Assembly: GCA_017466365.1 (NCBI GenBank)
Contig: JAFTUG010000016.1
Location: 372,001-436,000, forward strand
DNA length: 64,000 bases
Origin: Clostridia bacterium
GTDB lineage: Bacteria > Bacillota > Clostridia > Oscillospirales > Acutalibacteraceae
Direction of reading: 5' to 3'
Under the pieces are notes generated by a model that saw only the letters and a program-made list of their open reading frames with translations, had not been told where the DNA came from and searched no databases. The first letter of the stretch is position 1. Every line of letters begins with the position of its first letter. A program made the translations under genes and the position numbers. Of the stretch, positions 1 to 7,784 are shown piece after piece.

Positions 1-2
1 TC

Positions 3-38
3 CTTCTTTCATGGGCAAACGTTGTTGACTACGAATAA
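3..38 (+). CDS. Possible 3' end of an upstream gene (partial)
   Basis: The third frame reads LLSWANVVDYE and stops at 36-38, 23 bases before the first ferredoxin gene. Hydrogenase-sensor clusters of this kind often have a regulatory gene upstream, but eleven residues do not identify a family. The frame choice itself is uncertain, since another frame stops at 26-28. Confidence 0.25.
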   Translation, partial: LLSWANVVDYE

Positions 39-61
39 TAAAGAACGGGGAGAAAAATGTT

Positions 62-301
62 ATGAAAATTACAGTATGTATCGGCTCATCATGCCATATC
101 AAGGGTTCAAGACAGGTTGTTGAACAGCTTCAGTATCTCATCAGCGAAAATAAGCTCGGCGATAAGGTTGAGCTCGGCGGAACTTTCTGCATGGGAAAAT
201 GCCAGCAGGGCGTATGTGTTACCGTTGACGATAATTTCTTCTCGGTAACTCCCGAAACGGTAAACGAATTCTTCTCAAAAGAAGTTATTGCGAAGGTGTA
301 A
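62..301 (+). CDS. Thioredoxin-like [2Fe-2S] ferredoxin
   Basis: This 79-residue protein is a small thioredoxin-fold [2Fe-2S] ferredoxin, of the type that forms the C-terminal half of NuoE/HydC subunits. The four cluster cysteines are C6 and C11 in VCIGSSC and C43 and C47 in FCMGKC, the usual Cx4C...Cx3C spacing. It probably passes electrons in the cytoplasm to or from the hydrogenase-like proteins downstream. A GGGGAG ribosome site lies before the ATG. The next gene is a paralogue only three bases away, so the pair looks like a tandem duplication in one operon. The exact redox partner is inferred from position. Confidence 0.88.
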   Translation: MKITVCIGSSCHIKGSRQVVEQLQYLISENKLGDKVELGGTFCMGKCQQGVCVTVDDNFFSVTPETVNEFFSKEVIAKV

Positions 302-304
302 GCT

Positions 305-562
305 ATGGTGATTGTTCAGGTTTGCGTTGGCAGTTCATGCCACCTGAAGGGTTCACCCGAAATTGTTGAGCTCCTTCAGAAAGCCGTTGAAGAACATCAT
401 CTTGAAGACGAGGTTACACTTGCCGGAAGCTTTTGCATCGGCAAGTGTAATCGCGTTGGTGTAACAATTCAGGTCAATGATGATGTTCACGCCGGCATAA
501 CAAAAGAGAATTTTAAAGAATTTTTTAATGACAATATTCTGTCAGCAGTTGAAGGGAAGTAA
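305..562 (+). CDS. Thioredoxin-like [2Fe-2S] ferredoxin (second copy)
   Basis: An 85-residue paralogue of the preceding gene with the same fold and ligand spacing: C7 and C12 in VCVGSSC, C44 and C48 in FCIGKC. It is likely a cytoplasmic one-electron carrier. It starts three bases after the stop of the first copy and ends six bases before the sensory hydrogenase gene, so the three are almost certainly co-transcribed. Having two diverged copies suggests two redox partners, for example the HydS-like and HydB-like proteins downstream; that split is inference. Confidence 0.88.
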   Translation: MVIVQVCVGSSCHLKGSPEIVELLQKAVEEHHLEDEVTLAGSFCIGKCNRVGVTIQVNDDVHAGITKENFKEFFNDNILSAVEGK

Positions 563-568
563 TAATTT

Positions 569-2242
569 ATGAATTGCCTTACTCTTAAAAAATCAAACTG
601 CAAAAACTGCTATAAATGTATCCGCCATTGCCCGGTCAAAGCCATCCGCTTTTCGGGCAATCAGGCGCATATTATAGGTAACGAATGCATTCTCTGCGGT
701 CAGTGCTTTGTTGTGTGTCCGCAGAATGCAAAGGAAATCGTTAATGAGGTTGAAAAGGCAAAAGTGCTCATTCAGAGCGGTGACCCGGTTGTAGTCAGCC
801 TTGCTCCCTCATTTATCGCAAACTATGACGGTGCGGGTATAAATTCCATGCGTTCGGCACTTCAGAAGCTCGGCTTTTTTGATGTTGAAGAAACCGCAAT
901 CGGTGCAACTATTGTTAAGAATGAATATGAAAGAATACTTGCGGAAGAGGAGAGAGATGTTATCATTTCTTCCTGCTGTCATTCAATAAATCTTCTGATT
1001 CAGAAGCATTATCCCGCAGCACTCGAATATCTTGCCGATGTTATGTCACCAATGCAGGCACACTGTCAGGATATTAAAAAGCGTATTCCAAACGCAAAAA
1101 CCGTTTTTGTCGGCCCTTGCGTTGCAAAGAAGGATGAGGCTGATTATTACGAAGGCATTGCAGATGCCGTTCTAACCTTTGAAGAGCTTACGGAATGGCT
1201 CAAAGAGGAAAATATTGAGCTTGAAGCAGTTTCGGATAAAGACGAATTCAGCCGTGCAAGATTCTTCCCCACAACGGGCGGTGTGCTCAAAACAATGTCC
1301 GAAATGAGCGACTATACATACGTTGCCATTGACGGCGTTGAAAACTGCATTGCAGTTCTCAAGGATATTGAAAAGGGCAAGATTCACAAATGCTTCATTG
1401 AAATGTCTGCTTGTGTCGGCAGCTGTGTAGGCGGTCCCGTTATCGAAAAATATCACCACACGTCAAACATAAAAGACTATATTGAAGTTGCCAACTATGC
1501 AGGCAGTAAGGATTTTGAGGTTGACCAGCCCAAGGCAATTGAACTCAAAAAGAATTTCAGCTTCATTGAAAGAAAGCTTCCTCTTCCCTCGGAAGCAGAA
1601 ATAAACAATATTCTCCGTCAGATGGGTAAATTCAAGCCTTCCGATGAGCTCAACTGCGGTTCGTGTGGCTATAATACCTGCCGTGAAAAAGCAATTGCAA
1701 TTTCACAGGGCAAGGCTGAATTTTCAATGTGTCTGCCTTATCTTAAGGATAAAGCAGAAAGCTTTTCAGACACAATAGTCAAAAACACTCCCAACGGACT
1801 TATCGTTCTCAACGAACAGCTTGAGGTTCAGCAGATTAACACCGCTGCAAGAAAGATTATGAATATCCGCTCTGCATCCGATGTTCTCGGCGACCAGGTA
1901 ATCAGAATTCTTGACCCCAGCGTATTTATGACCGTTCTTTCAACGGGCAGAGATGTCCGTGACCAGCGTGTATATCTTGCAGAATATAAGAGATACGTTG
2001 AGCAGACTGTTGTTTATGACCGTGACTCGCACCTTCTTATCGGAATTATGCGTGATGTTACCGATGAAGAAGCAGAACGTGAAAAGAAGGAGAATATCAG
2101 CCGTCAGACCGTTGAGGTTGCTGACAGAGTTGTTGAAAAGCAGATGCGCATTGTTCAGGAAATTGCATCGCTTCTCGGTGAAACAGCTGCAGAAACAAAA
2201 ATCGCTCTTGCGAAGCTGAAGGAGTCGATTACCGATGAATGA
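569..2242 (+). CDS. Sensory-type [FeFe]-hydrogenase (HydS-like) with PAS domain
   Basis: This 557-residue protein has the layout of group C (sensory) [FeFe]-hydrogenases. Residues 11-50 carry two [4Fe-4S] ferredoxin motifs (CxxCxxCxxxCP, twice). The H-cluster region has SCC at 135-137, GPCVAKK with C184, and SACVGSCVGGP with C282 and C286; these differ from catalytic group A motifs in the way group C does. A further Fe-S domain (NCGSCGYNTC, about 361-371) and a PAS domain (about 405-510) follow, then a short helical tail. It probably senses H2 or redox state rather than turning over hydrogen in bulk. Its stop overlaps the phosphatase start by eight bases, which suggests they signal together. 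Confidence 0.9.
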   Translation: MNCLTLKKSNCKNCYKCIRHCPVKAIRFSGNQAHIIGNECILCGQCFVVCPQNAKEIVNEVEKAKVLIQSGDPVVVSLAPSFIANYDGAGINSMRSALQKLGFFDVEETAIGATIVKNEYERILAEEERDVIISSCCHSINLLIQKHYPAALEYLADVMSPMQAHCQDIKKRIPNAKTVFVGPCVAKKDEADYYEGIADAVLTFEELTEWLKEENIELEAVSDKDEFSRARFFPTTGGVLKTMSEMSDYTYVAIDGVENCIAVLKDIEKGKIHKCFIEMSACVGSCVGGPVIEKYHHTSNIKDYIEVANYAGSKDFEVDQPKAIELKKNFSFIERKLPLPSEAEINNILRQMGKFKPSDELNCGSCGYNTCREKAIAISQGKAEFSMCLPYLKDKAESFSDTIVKNTPNGLIVLNEQLEVQQINTAARKIMNIRSASDVLGDQVIRILDPSVFMTVLSTGRDVRDQRVYLAEYKRYVEQTVVYDRDSHLLIGIMRDVTDEEAEREKKENISRQTVEVADRVVEKQMRIVQEIASLLGETAAETKIALAKLKESITDE

Positions 2243-3407
2243 TTTGTGTGCAGATATCGGCTATAAAAGTGTAAATCACTACGGCGAAGAGCTTTGCGGT
2301 GACCACGTTGATGTTGTTGAACAGGACGAAAACTCAACGGTTATCGTTCTTGCTGACGGCCTCGGAAGCGGAGTTAAAGCAAGCATTCTTTCAACTTTGA
2401 CATCAAAGATTATTTCTACTATGATGGCAGAGGGACTTCCTCTTGAGGAATGCGTTTCAACCATTGCAGCAACCCTTCCCGTTTGTTCCGTCAGAGGTGT
2501 AGCATACTCAACTTTTACTATCATTCACCTCAAGAACAACGAAATTGCAGAGGTTATTCAGTATGATAATCCGCAGGTAATCATTATCCGTGATGAAGAA
2601 AACTACGATTATCCGAAAACGGAAATGAATATCGGCGGCAAAAAGATTTTCAAGAGTGTAATAAAGCTTCGTGAAAATGATATTTTTGTTGCAATGAGTG
2701 ACGGCTGTCCTCATGCGGGAATCGGCATGTCATATAATTTCGGATGGAAAAGAGAGGATATAATCTCTTTCATGGAAACTCTTGCTCCCGTCGGATATAC
2801 CGCTAAAACCCTTTCAACAATCCTTGTTGACGAATGCTATAAGCTCTACGGCGGAAAACCGGGTGACGATGCAACGGCTTGTGTTGTCCGTATCAGAAAG
2901 CGTGAGCCGATGAATATTCTTTTCGGACCTCCGTCAAACAGAGACGATGCAAACAGAATGATGTCCCTTTTCTTCTCAAAAGAGGGTAAGCATATTATCT
3001 GCGGCGGTACAACCTCTTCCATTGCCGCAAAATATCTTAATAAACCTATTAAGGCAAGCCTTAATTTCGAAAAAGCCGATGTGCCTCCGATAGCGGAAAT
3101 CGAAGGCGTTGACCTTGTAACAGAAGGTGTTATCACGGTTAACAAGGTTCTTGAATATGCAAAGGATTATCTCGGCGAAAACGAGCATTATGAGCATTGG
3201 AGCTTAAAGCGTGACGGCGCTTCCTTAATTTCACGCTTGCTTTTTGAGGAAGCAACTGATATAAATTTCTATGTAGGCCGAGCAATTAACCCCGCTCATC
3301 AGAATCCCGATCTGCCTATTAATTTCAGCATAAAAATGAATCTTGTTGAGGAGCTTTCAGCATGCCTCAAAAAGATGGGTAAACGCATTAAGGTCAGCTA
3401 CTTTTAA
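2235..3407 (+). CDS. PP2C/SpoIIE-type serine phosphatase
   Basis: A 390-residue phosphatase whose first 220 residues form a SpoIIE/PP2C domain. The metal-binding acidic motifs are visible as VLADGLGSG near residue 40, MSDGCPHAG near 155 and GDDATAC near 210. Such enzymes remove phosphate from serine or threonine on partner proteins, classically anti-sigma antagonists. The remaining 170 residues match no family I recognise. The gene overlaps the sensory hydrogenase by eight bases, which suggests the PAS/H-cluster protein controls this phosphatase. No substrate protein is encoded in view, though one could lie upstream of the window. Confidence 0.85.
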   Translation: MNDLCADIGYKSVNHYGEELCGDHVDVVEQDENSTVIVLADGLGSGVKASILSTLTSKIISTMMAEGLPLEECVSTIAATLPVCSVRGVAYSTFTIIHLKNNEIAEVIQYDNPQVIIIRDEENYDYPKTEMNIGGKKIFKSVIKLRENDIFVAMSDGCPHAGIGMSYNFGWKREDIISFMETLAPVGYTAKTLSTILVDECYKLYGGKPGDDATACVVRIRKREPMNILFGPPSNRDDANRMMSLFFSKEGKHIICGGTTSSIAAKYLNKPIKASLNFEKADVPPIAEIEGVDLVTEGVITVNKVLEYAKDYLGENEHYEHWSLKRDGASLISRLLFEEATDINFYVGRAINPAHQNPDLPINFSIKMNLVEELSACLKKMGKRIKVSYF

Positions 3408-3418
3408 GGAGAATTATT

Positions 3419-4840
3419 ATGAGAAAGTTTGACACAAAAGTTCAATATCTTAAATACAAAGTTCTGCGTGAGGTCGCAAGGCTTTCGTGGAACGATACCT
3501 TGTATGACAACATTCTCGATATCCCCAAAAATCTTGTTCCGGGTAATGAACCCACAATGCGTTGCTGTGTTTATAAAGAGCGTGCAATTCTTGCCGAAAG
3601 AGTAAAAATTGCAATGGGCGGCGATAAGAATAACCATAATGTTATCGAGGTTATCGATATCGCTTGCGACGAATGCCCTGTCGGCGGTTACGAAGTAACA
3701 AATGCCTGCCGCGGCTGTCTTGCCCACAGATGCGAGGATGTATGTAAAAAAGGCGCAATCACATTTGATAATAACCACGTTGCACACATTGACAAATCAA
3801 AGTGTGTTGAATGCGGTGCGTGTGCAAAGGTTTGTCCCTATACCGCAATTGTCAGCCGAAAAAGACCTTGTCAGAGTGCTTGCAAAATAAAAGCGATTTC
3901 AATGAATGAGCAGAAAGCGGCAACTATCAACAACGATAAATGCACTGCTTGCGGCGCCTGTGTTTATCAGTGTCCCTTCGGTGCGATAATGGATAAATCC
4001 TATATGGTTAACGTTATCGACATCATCAAAAAGAGCGAAGAGAACAAAAAATATAAGGTTTACGCAGTTGTTGCTCCGTCAATTTCAAGCCAGTTCACCT
4101 ATGCAAAACTCGGTCAGGTTATCAGCGGACTTAAAGAACTCGGATTCTTTACTGTTGTTGAAGCGGCACTCGGTGCGGATATGGTTGCAATGGCAGAATC
4201 AAAAGAACTTGCGGAAAAAGGCTTCCTTACAAGCTCCTGCTGTCCCGCTTTTGTGTCTTATGTGAAGTCTGCATTCCCTCAACTTGCAGAGCATATTTCG
4301 CATAATCTTTCACCTATGGCGGCGCTTGCAAAATATATCAAAGAAACAAGCGAAGGTGCAAAAGTTGTTTTCATCGGACCTTGCACTGCAAAAAAAGCAG
4401 AGGCACAGCTTGAATCAGTCAAGCCTTATGTGGACAGCGTACTGACCTTTGAAGAACTTCAGGCACTATTTGACAGCAAGGATATCGACATCACAACTCT
4501 TGATGAAGATGTGCTTGATAATGCGTCATATTACGGCAGAATATTTGCACGCAGCGGAGGTCTTTCGGATGCAGTTGCGCAGGCGATGAAGGAGCAGGGT
4601 ATTGAATTTGACCTCAAGCCTGCCGTTTGCGACGGAATTGAAGCCTGCAGAATGGCACTTCTCAAAAAGAGCAAGAATGTTCTTGATGCAAACTTCATTG
4701 AAGGTATGGCTTGTATCGGCGGATGCATCGGCGGCGCAGGCTGTCTTACCCACGGCGAAAAAAACAAGTCCGAAGTTGATAAATACGGCAGAGAAGCAAT
4801 GGAAAAAACAATCTCCGATGCCGTTTCAATTTTAAAATAA
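3419..4840 (+). CDS. [FeFe]-hydrogenase, group B-like
   Basis: This 473-residue iron-sulfur protein has a cysteine-rich N-terminal half (about 80-195) with several [4Fe-4S] motifs, including CVECGACAKVCP and CTACGACVYQCP, followed by an H-cluster domain. L1 is TSCCPAF (C274, C275), L2 is GPCTAKK (C322) and L3 is MACIGGCIGGAGC (C432, C436). These loops resemble group B rather than the classic group A enzymes, which have MPCxxKK and MACPGGC. Group B function is poorly known; ferredoxin-linked H2 metabolism is the usual proposal. It ends the module, eleven bases after the phosphatase, and a strong terminator follows. No HydE, HydF or HydG maturases are in the window. Confidence 0.88.
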   Translation: MRKFDTKVQYLKYKVLREVARLSWNDTLYDNILDIPKNLVPGNEPTMRCCVYKERAILAERVKIAMGGDKNNHNVIEVIDIACDECPVGGYEVTNACRGCLAHRCEDVCKKGAITFDNNHVAHIDKSKCVECGACAKVCPYTAIVSRKRPCQSACKIKAISMNEQKAATINNDKCTACGACVYQCPFGAIMDKSYMVNVIDIIKKSEENKKYKVYAVVAPSISSQFTYAKLGQVISGLKELGFFTVVEAALGADMVAMAESKELAEKGFLTSSCCPAFVSYVKSAFPQLAEHISHNLSPMAALAKYIKETSEGAKVVFIGPCTAKKAEAQLESVKPYVDSVLTFEELQALFDSKDIDITTLDEDVLDNASYYGRIFARSGGLSDAVAQAMKEQGIEFDLKPAVCDGIEACRMALLKKSKNVLDANFIEGMACIGGCIGGAGCLTHGEKNKSEVDKYGREAMEKTISDAVSILK

Positions 4841-4871
4841 GTTATTCATATATCTACCCCAATCTTGACAA

Positions 4872-4906
4872 ACGCACCGAGCAATTATACTCGGTGCGTT
4901 TGCTTT
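4872..4906 (+). terminator. Rho-independent terminator of the hydrogenase operon
   Basis: A ten-base perfect stem (ACGCACCGAG pairing with CTCGGTGCGT) around an eight-base loop is followed by a T-rich stretch, 32 bases after the hydrogenase stop codon. Confidence 0.85.
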
Positions 4907-5074
4907 AGTGTAATGTGGCATTTGTCTTAGCGGGCAACAAATTTGAACGTACAAATCCGCAATTAAGGGGTTTTCACCCCTAACACCCCACAGAAAAAAG
5001 TTTGTATAAAAATAAAATCAGATGCAGCTTGAGTGAATCACGTGCACCTATTTTTATGATAGCCGAGTTCAATA
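4907..5074. other. Intergenic gap without a gene
   Basis: This stretch between convergent operons has no ORF with a ribosome site. A small hairpin (AGGGGT...ACCCCT) occurs near 4975. I see nothing else. Confidence 0.5.
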
Positions 5075-6727
5075 TTATCCATGTTTTATCAAATCTAAAA
5101 CCTGATTTATATTTTTCTTGCCGAATGACACCTTATCGTCATTGATAACCAAACACGGAACACTCATAACATTGTATTTTTTCTTCAGTTCATCAAAATG
5201 CTGAATATCGTAAACTTCGGCACGGATGTTTGGTTTTAATGTTGCTATACGCTGGCAGGCGATGACCAGATCGGGGCACATCGTGCATGATAAAGACACC
5301 AATATCTTCAAATTTACAGATTTTTTTGTTTCTTTAATCTCCTGAAATGTTTGTTCGTCTGTTTTTTGACCCGGTCCTGCAGCGTTATAAAGTCCGAGCA
5401 TAAACGAGGTGAACTCGTGACCTGATGGTACACCGTGGAATGCAATTCCGGTATCAATTCCGTTATCAAGAAAAACACGGACACAAGGCGCTTGATTTTC
5501 AGCATCGTTTCTGTCGGCAACCGATACCGTGAGTTTGTCCGTAAGTGCCGCAAGATTTGTAATAAAACTCTCAAGCTCTGTTGAAACAGGACGGTTGTCC
5601 AAAAACAGTTTTAATATCAGATTACGCTGCATTTTGCTGAATACGCCGTTTAATTGTTGTTTCATGTAGGCGGAAAAGATTTCGTCGGAATCATGCGCAG
5701 TATTTTCTTCCGTTACGGGAGATTCTTCAACAGTTTTTGCCGTCGGCTGTTTTGCACAGAGTCCCGTTTTTTGCTGTACGGTTGCAACATACTTTTCAAG
5801 CTCTGTTGCCGCAAGAGCACCGTCGCCCGTAGCGGTAACAATCTGACGGAGAGGTTTTATGCACACATCTCCTGCGGCATAAATTCCGTCAACGCTTGTT
5901 TTTTGTTCCGAATCGGTAATGATATATCCGTGCTCATTTAATTCGAGTATATCCTTTACCAATTCAGTATCGGGAGAATATCCTGCAAATACAAATACTC
6001 CGAAAAAGTCTCCGTTTTTCGCACGGTATTCGGTGATCTCACCGCTTTTGTTGTTTTTATATCGGATATGGTTCAGACCGTTTTCACCTGATACTTCTTC
6101 AACGACAGTATTGGTGATAACGGTTATTTTATCGTGATTTTTTGCTTTGTCGGCAACAGAAGCCGCACAGCTGAAATCGTCTTTACGGATAAGGATTGTT
6201 ACATGTTTGGCAAACTTGGTTAGAAATACACTTTCTTCAGCGGCAGCAAATCCTCCGCCAACAACGAAAATCTCTTTATCCGTAAAAAATTCGCCGTCGC
6301 AAGTGGCACAGTATGCAACACCCTGACCTTTGTGTTCTTCTTCTCCTTTGAATCCGACTGTTCTTGGATGTGCGCCGGTTGCAATCAAGATGCCGAGACA
6401 GTTAAAATCTCCTCGGGTGGTATGAACTGTTTTGACATCTTGATTAACATCCAAGACTTTAGCCTCGGCGAGCAGACATTCTGCGCCGAAAGCTTCTGCC
6501 TGACGGCGCATTGTATCCGTGAGTGCTTTACCGCTTGTCTTTCCTATGCCCGGATAATTTACAACCTCATTTGTAATGGTAATCTGTCCGCCGAATTGTT
6601 CTTTCTCAAGCACCAATACTCTGTATTTTGCACGTGCCAGATAAAGTGCGGCGGTAAGTCCTGCAGGACCGCCGCCGATTACAACTACATCGTATAAATT
6701 ATCGGGATTGATTCTTTGCTTGTCCAT
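5075..6727 (-). CDS. AhpF-like thioredoxin reductase with C-terminal thioredoxin-fold domain
   Basis: This 550-residue FAD protein likely reduces the adjacent AhpC peroxiredoxin with NAD(P)H. Residues 1-325 are a TrxB-type domain: GGGPAGL near 18-24, redox pair CATC (C140, C143) and a second nucleotide site GGGFAAAEE. The C-terminal part, after a divergent linker of about 330-390, ends in a thioredoxin/glutaredoxin-like domain with CTMC (C481, C484) and a cis-proline-type SVPC. In classical AhpF the thioredoxin-fold domain is N-terminal and precedes the TrxB part; here the order is reversed. The start overlaps the AhpC stop by one base (TAATG), indicating translational coupling. Confidence 0.88.
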   Translation of the reverse strand: MDKQRINPDNLYDVVVIGGGPAGLTAALYLARAKYRVLVLEKEQFGGQITITNEVVNYPGIGKTSGKALTDTMRRQAEAFGAECLLAEAKVLDVNQDVKTVHTTRGDFNCLGILIATGAHPRTVGFKGEEEHKGQGVAYCATCDGEFFTDKEIFVVGGGFAAAEESVFLTKFAKHVTILIRKDDFSCAASVADKAKNHDKITVITNTVVEEVSGENGLNHIRYKNNKSGEITEYRAKNGDFFGVFVFAGYSPDTELVKDILELNEHGYIITDSEQKTSVDGIYAAGDVCIKPLRQIVTATGDGALAATELEKYVATVQQKTGLCAKQPTAKTVEESPVTEENTAHDSDEIFSAYMKQQLNGVFSKMQRNLILKLFLDNRPVSTELESFITNLAALTDKLTVSVADRNDAENQAPCVRVFLDNGIDTGIAFHGVPSGHEFTSFMLGLYNAAGPGQKTDEQTFQEIKETKKSVNLKILVSLSCTMCPDLVIACQRIATLKPNIRAEVYDIQHFDELKKKYNVMSVPCLVINDDKVSFGKKNINQVLDLIKHG

Positions 6728-7290
6728 TACAACTGACCTACAAGATCAAGACTGGGTTTAAGAGTTTCGGCACCCGGCTGCCAGTTGGCAGGGCAAACCT
6801 GATCGCCGTGAGCGTGAACAAACTGACAAGCCTGAACCTTACGGAAAAGCTCTTCTGCGTTTCTACCCACATTGCCTGCGGTTACTTCGTAGCCTACAAT
6901 TTTACCTTCGGGATTGATGATGAATGTGCCTCGTTCTGCCAATCCGTCGGATTCAATAAGAACTTCAAAGTCTTTTGAAATCGCATGTGTAGGGTCTGCA
7001 AGCATGGGGTAGTTGATTTTTTTGATTCGCTCGGATGCATCGTGCCATGCTTTGTGAACAAAATGAGTATCGGTGGAAACAGAGTAAATCTCGCAGCCGA
7101 CACCTCTGAAATCCTCGTATTTATTCGCTAAATCTTCAAGTTCAGTGGGACAAATAAAGGTGAAATCGGCAGGGTAGAAAAAGAAAACGCTCCATTTGCC
7201 GATTATATCATCCTTTGAAACTGTTTTAAACTCGTTTTCGTGAAATGCATAGGTTTTAAATTCGGAAACTTCTTTATTAATAATTGACAT
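6727..7290 (-). CDS. ahpC: Alkyl hydroperoxide reductase AhpC (2-Cys peroxiredoxin)
   Basis: A 187-residue typical 2-Cys peroxiredoxin that reduces H2O2 and organic hydroperoxides. The peroxidatic cysteine is C47 in FTFICPTE, and the resolving cysteine lies in DQVCPANW near residue 166. I start it at the ATG at 7290 (MSIINKEVSE), which has an AAAGGAG site at good spacing and gives the standard family length; a longer frame to 7371 has no support. It sits 22 bases after the superoxide reductase and overlaps the AhpF-like gene by one base, so peroxide from superoxide reduction can be removed by neighbours in the same operon. Confidence 0.95.
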   Translation of the reverse strand: MSIINKEVSEFKTYAFHENEFKTVSKDDIIGKWSVFFFYPADFTFICPTELEDLANKYEDFRGVGCEIYSVSTDTHFVHKAWHDASERIKKINYPMLADPTHAISKDFEVLIESDGLAERGTFIINPEGKIVGYEVTAGNVGRNAEELFRKVQACQFVHAHGDQVCPANWQPGAETLKPSLDLVGQL

Positions 7291-7312
7291 AGTAATACTC
7301 CTTTTTGATTTG

Positions 7313-7687
7313 TCAGGATTTCCAAAGACTGTGCAGGTTACAAAAGGCATAGACCGCCTTAACATTGTCATCTTTTGTTAAAGAGAAAGAAACACGGGGC
7401 GATGCGTTCGGATTTAATTTTTTGAACTGCAGACCTTCGTCACTTTCAACGCACACCCACTCAATATAGTGCTCGGGAGTCATCGGGTGTTCTGCCGCTC
7501 CGACGGAAACCGTAACGGTTTCTCCGTTCACGCTATAGACAGGCAAGTGCTTTTCCTGTGCTCCGTCACTTGTGCCGGGAATAATTTCTTCCATTTTTTC
7601 ACCGCAGCACTGTACGGGAATGCCGCTGTCTTTTACCATTGCAATTATATTTCCGCAATGATTACAAATAAAAAACCGAATTTTCAA
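7313..7687 (-). CDS. Superoxide reductase (desulfoferrodoxin)
   Basis: This 124-residue protein reduces superoxide to H2O2 without making O2, a hallmark of anaerobes. The N-terminal desulforedoxin domain holds an Fe(Cys)4 centre (CNHC and CC in PVQCCGEKM). The catalytic domain has the iron ligands EKHLPV, HPMTPEHYIEW and CNLHSLW. I choose the TTG at 7687, which has a perfect AGGAGG site seven bases upstream and restores the usual LKIRFFIC start; upstream codons to 7729 are unlike the family. It is the first gene of an operon with ahpC and the AhpF-like reductase. Confidence 0.93.
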   Translation of the reverse strand: MKIRFFICNHCGNIIAMVKDSGIPVQCCGEKMEEIIPGTSDGAQEKHLPVYSVNGETVTVSVGAAEHPMTPEHYIEWVCVESDEGLQFKKLNPNASPRVSFSLTKDDNVKAVYAFCNLHSLWKS

Positions 7688-7784
7688 AACTGTTCCTCCT
7701 TTCTGAATATAAAGTATGCCCGAAAACAATTAAATAAATTCAAAATAATGCGGTTATACTATTAGCGGATTGGAAGTGAACAAC

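Noticed and set aside
4861..4872. TTGACA near 4865 as a promoter
   Set aside because: No -10 box follows at proper distance, and it lies just before the operon terminator.
7291..7371. N-terminal extension of AhpC to 7371
   Set aside because: The ATG at 7290 has a good ribosome site and gives the usual 187-residue length; the extension overlaps the superoxide reductase gene.
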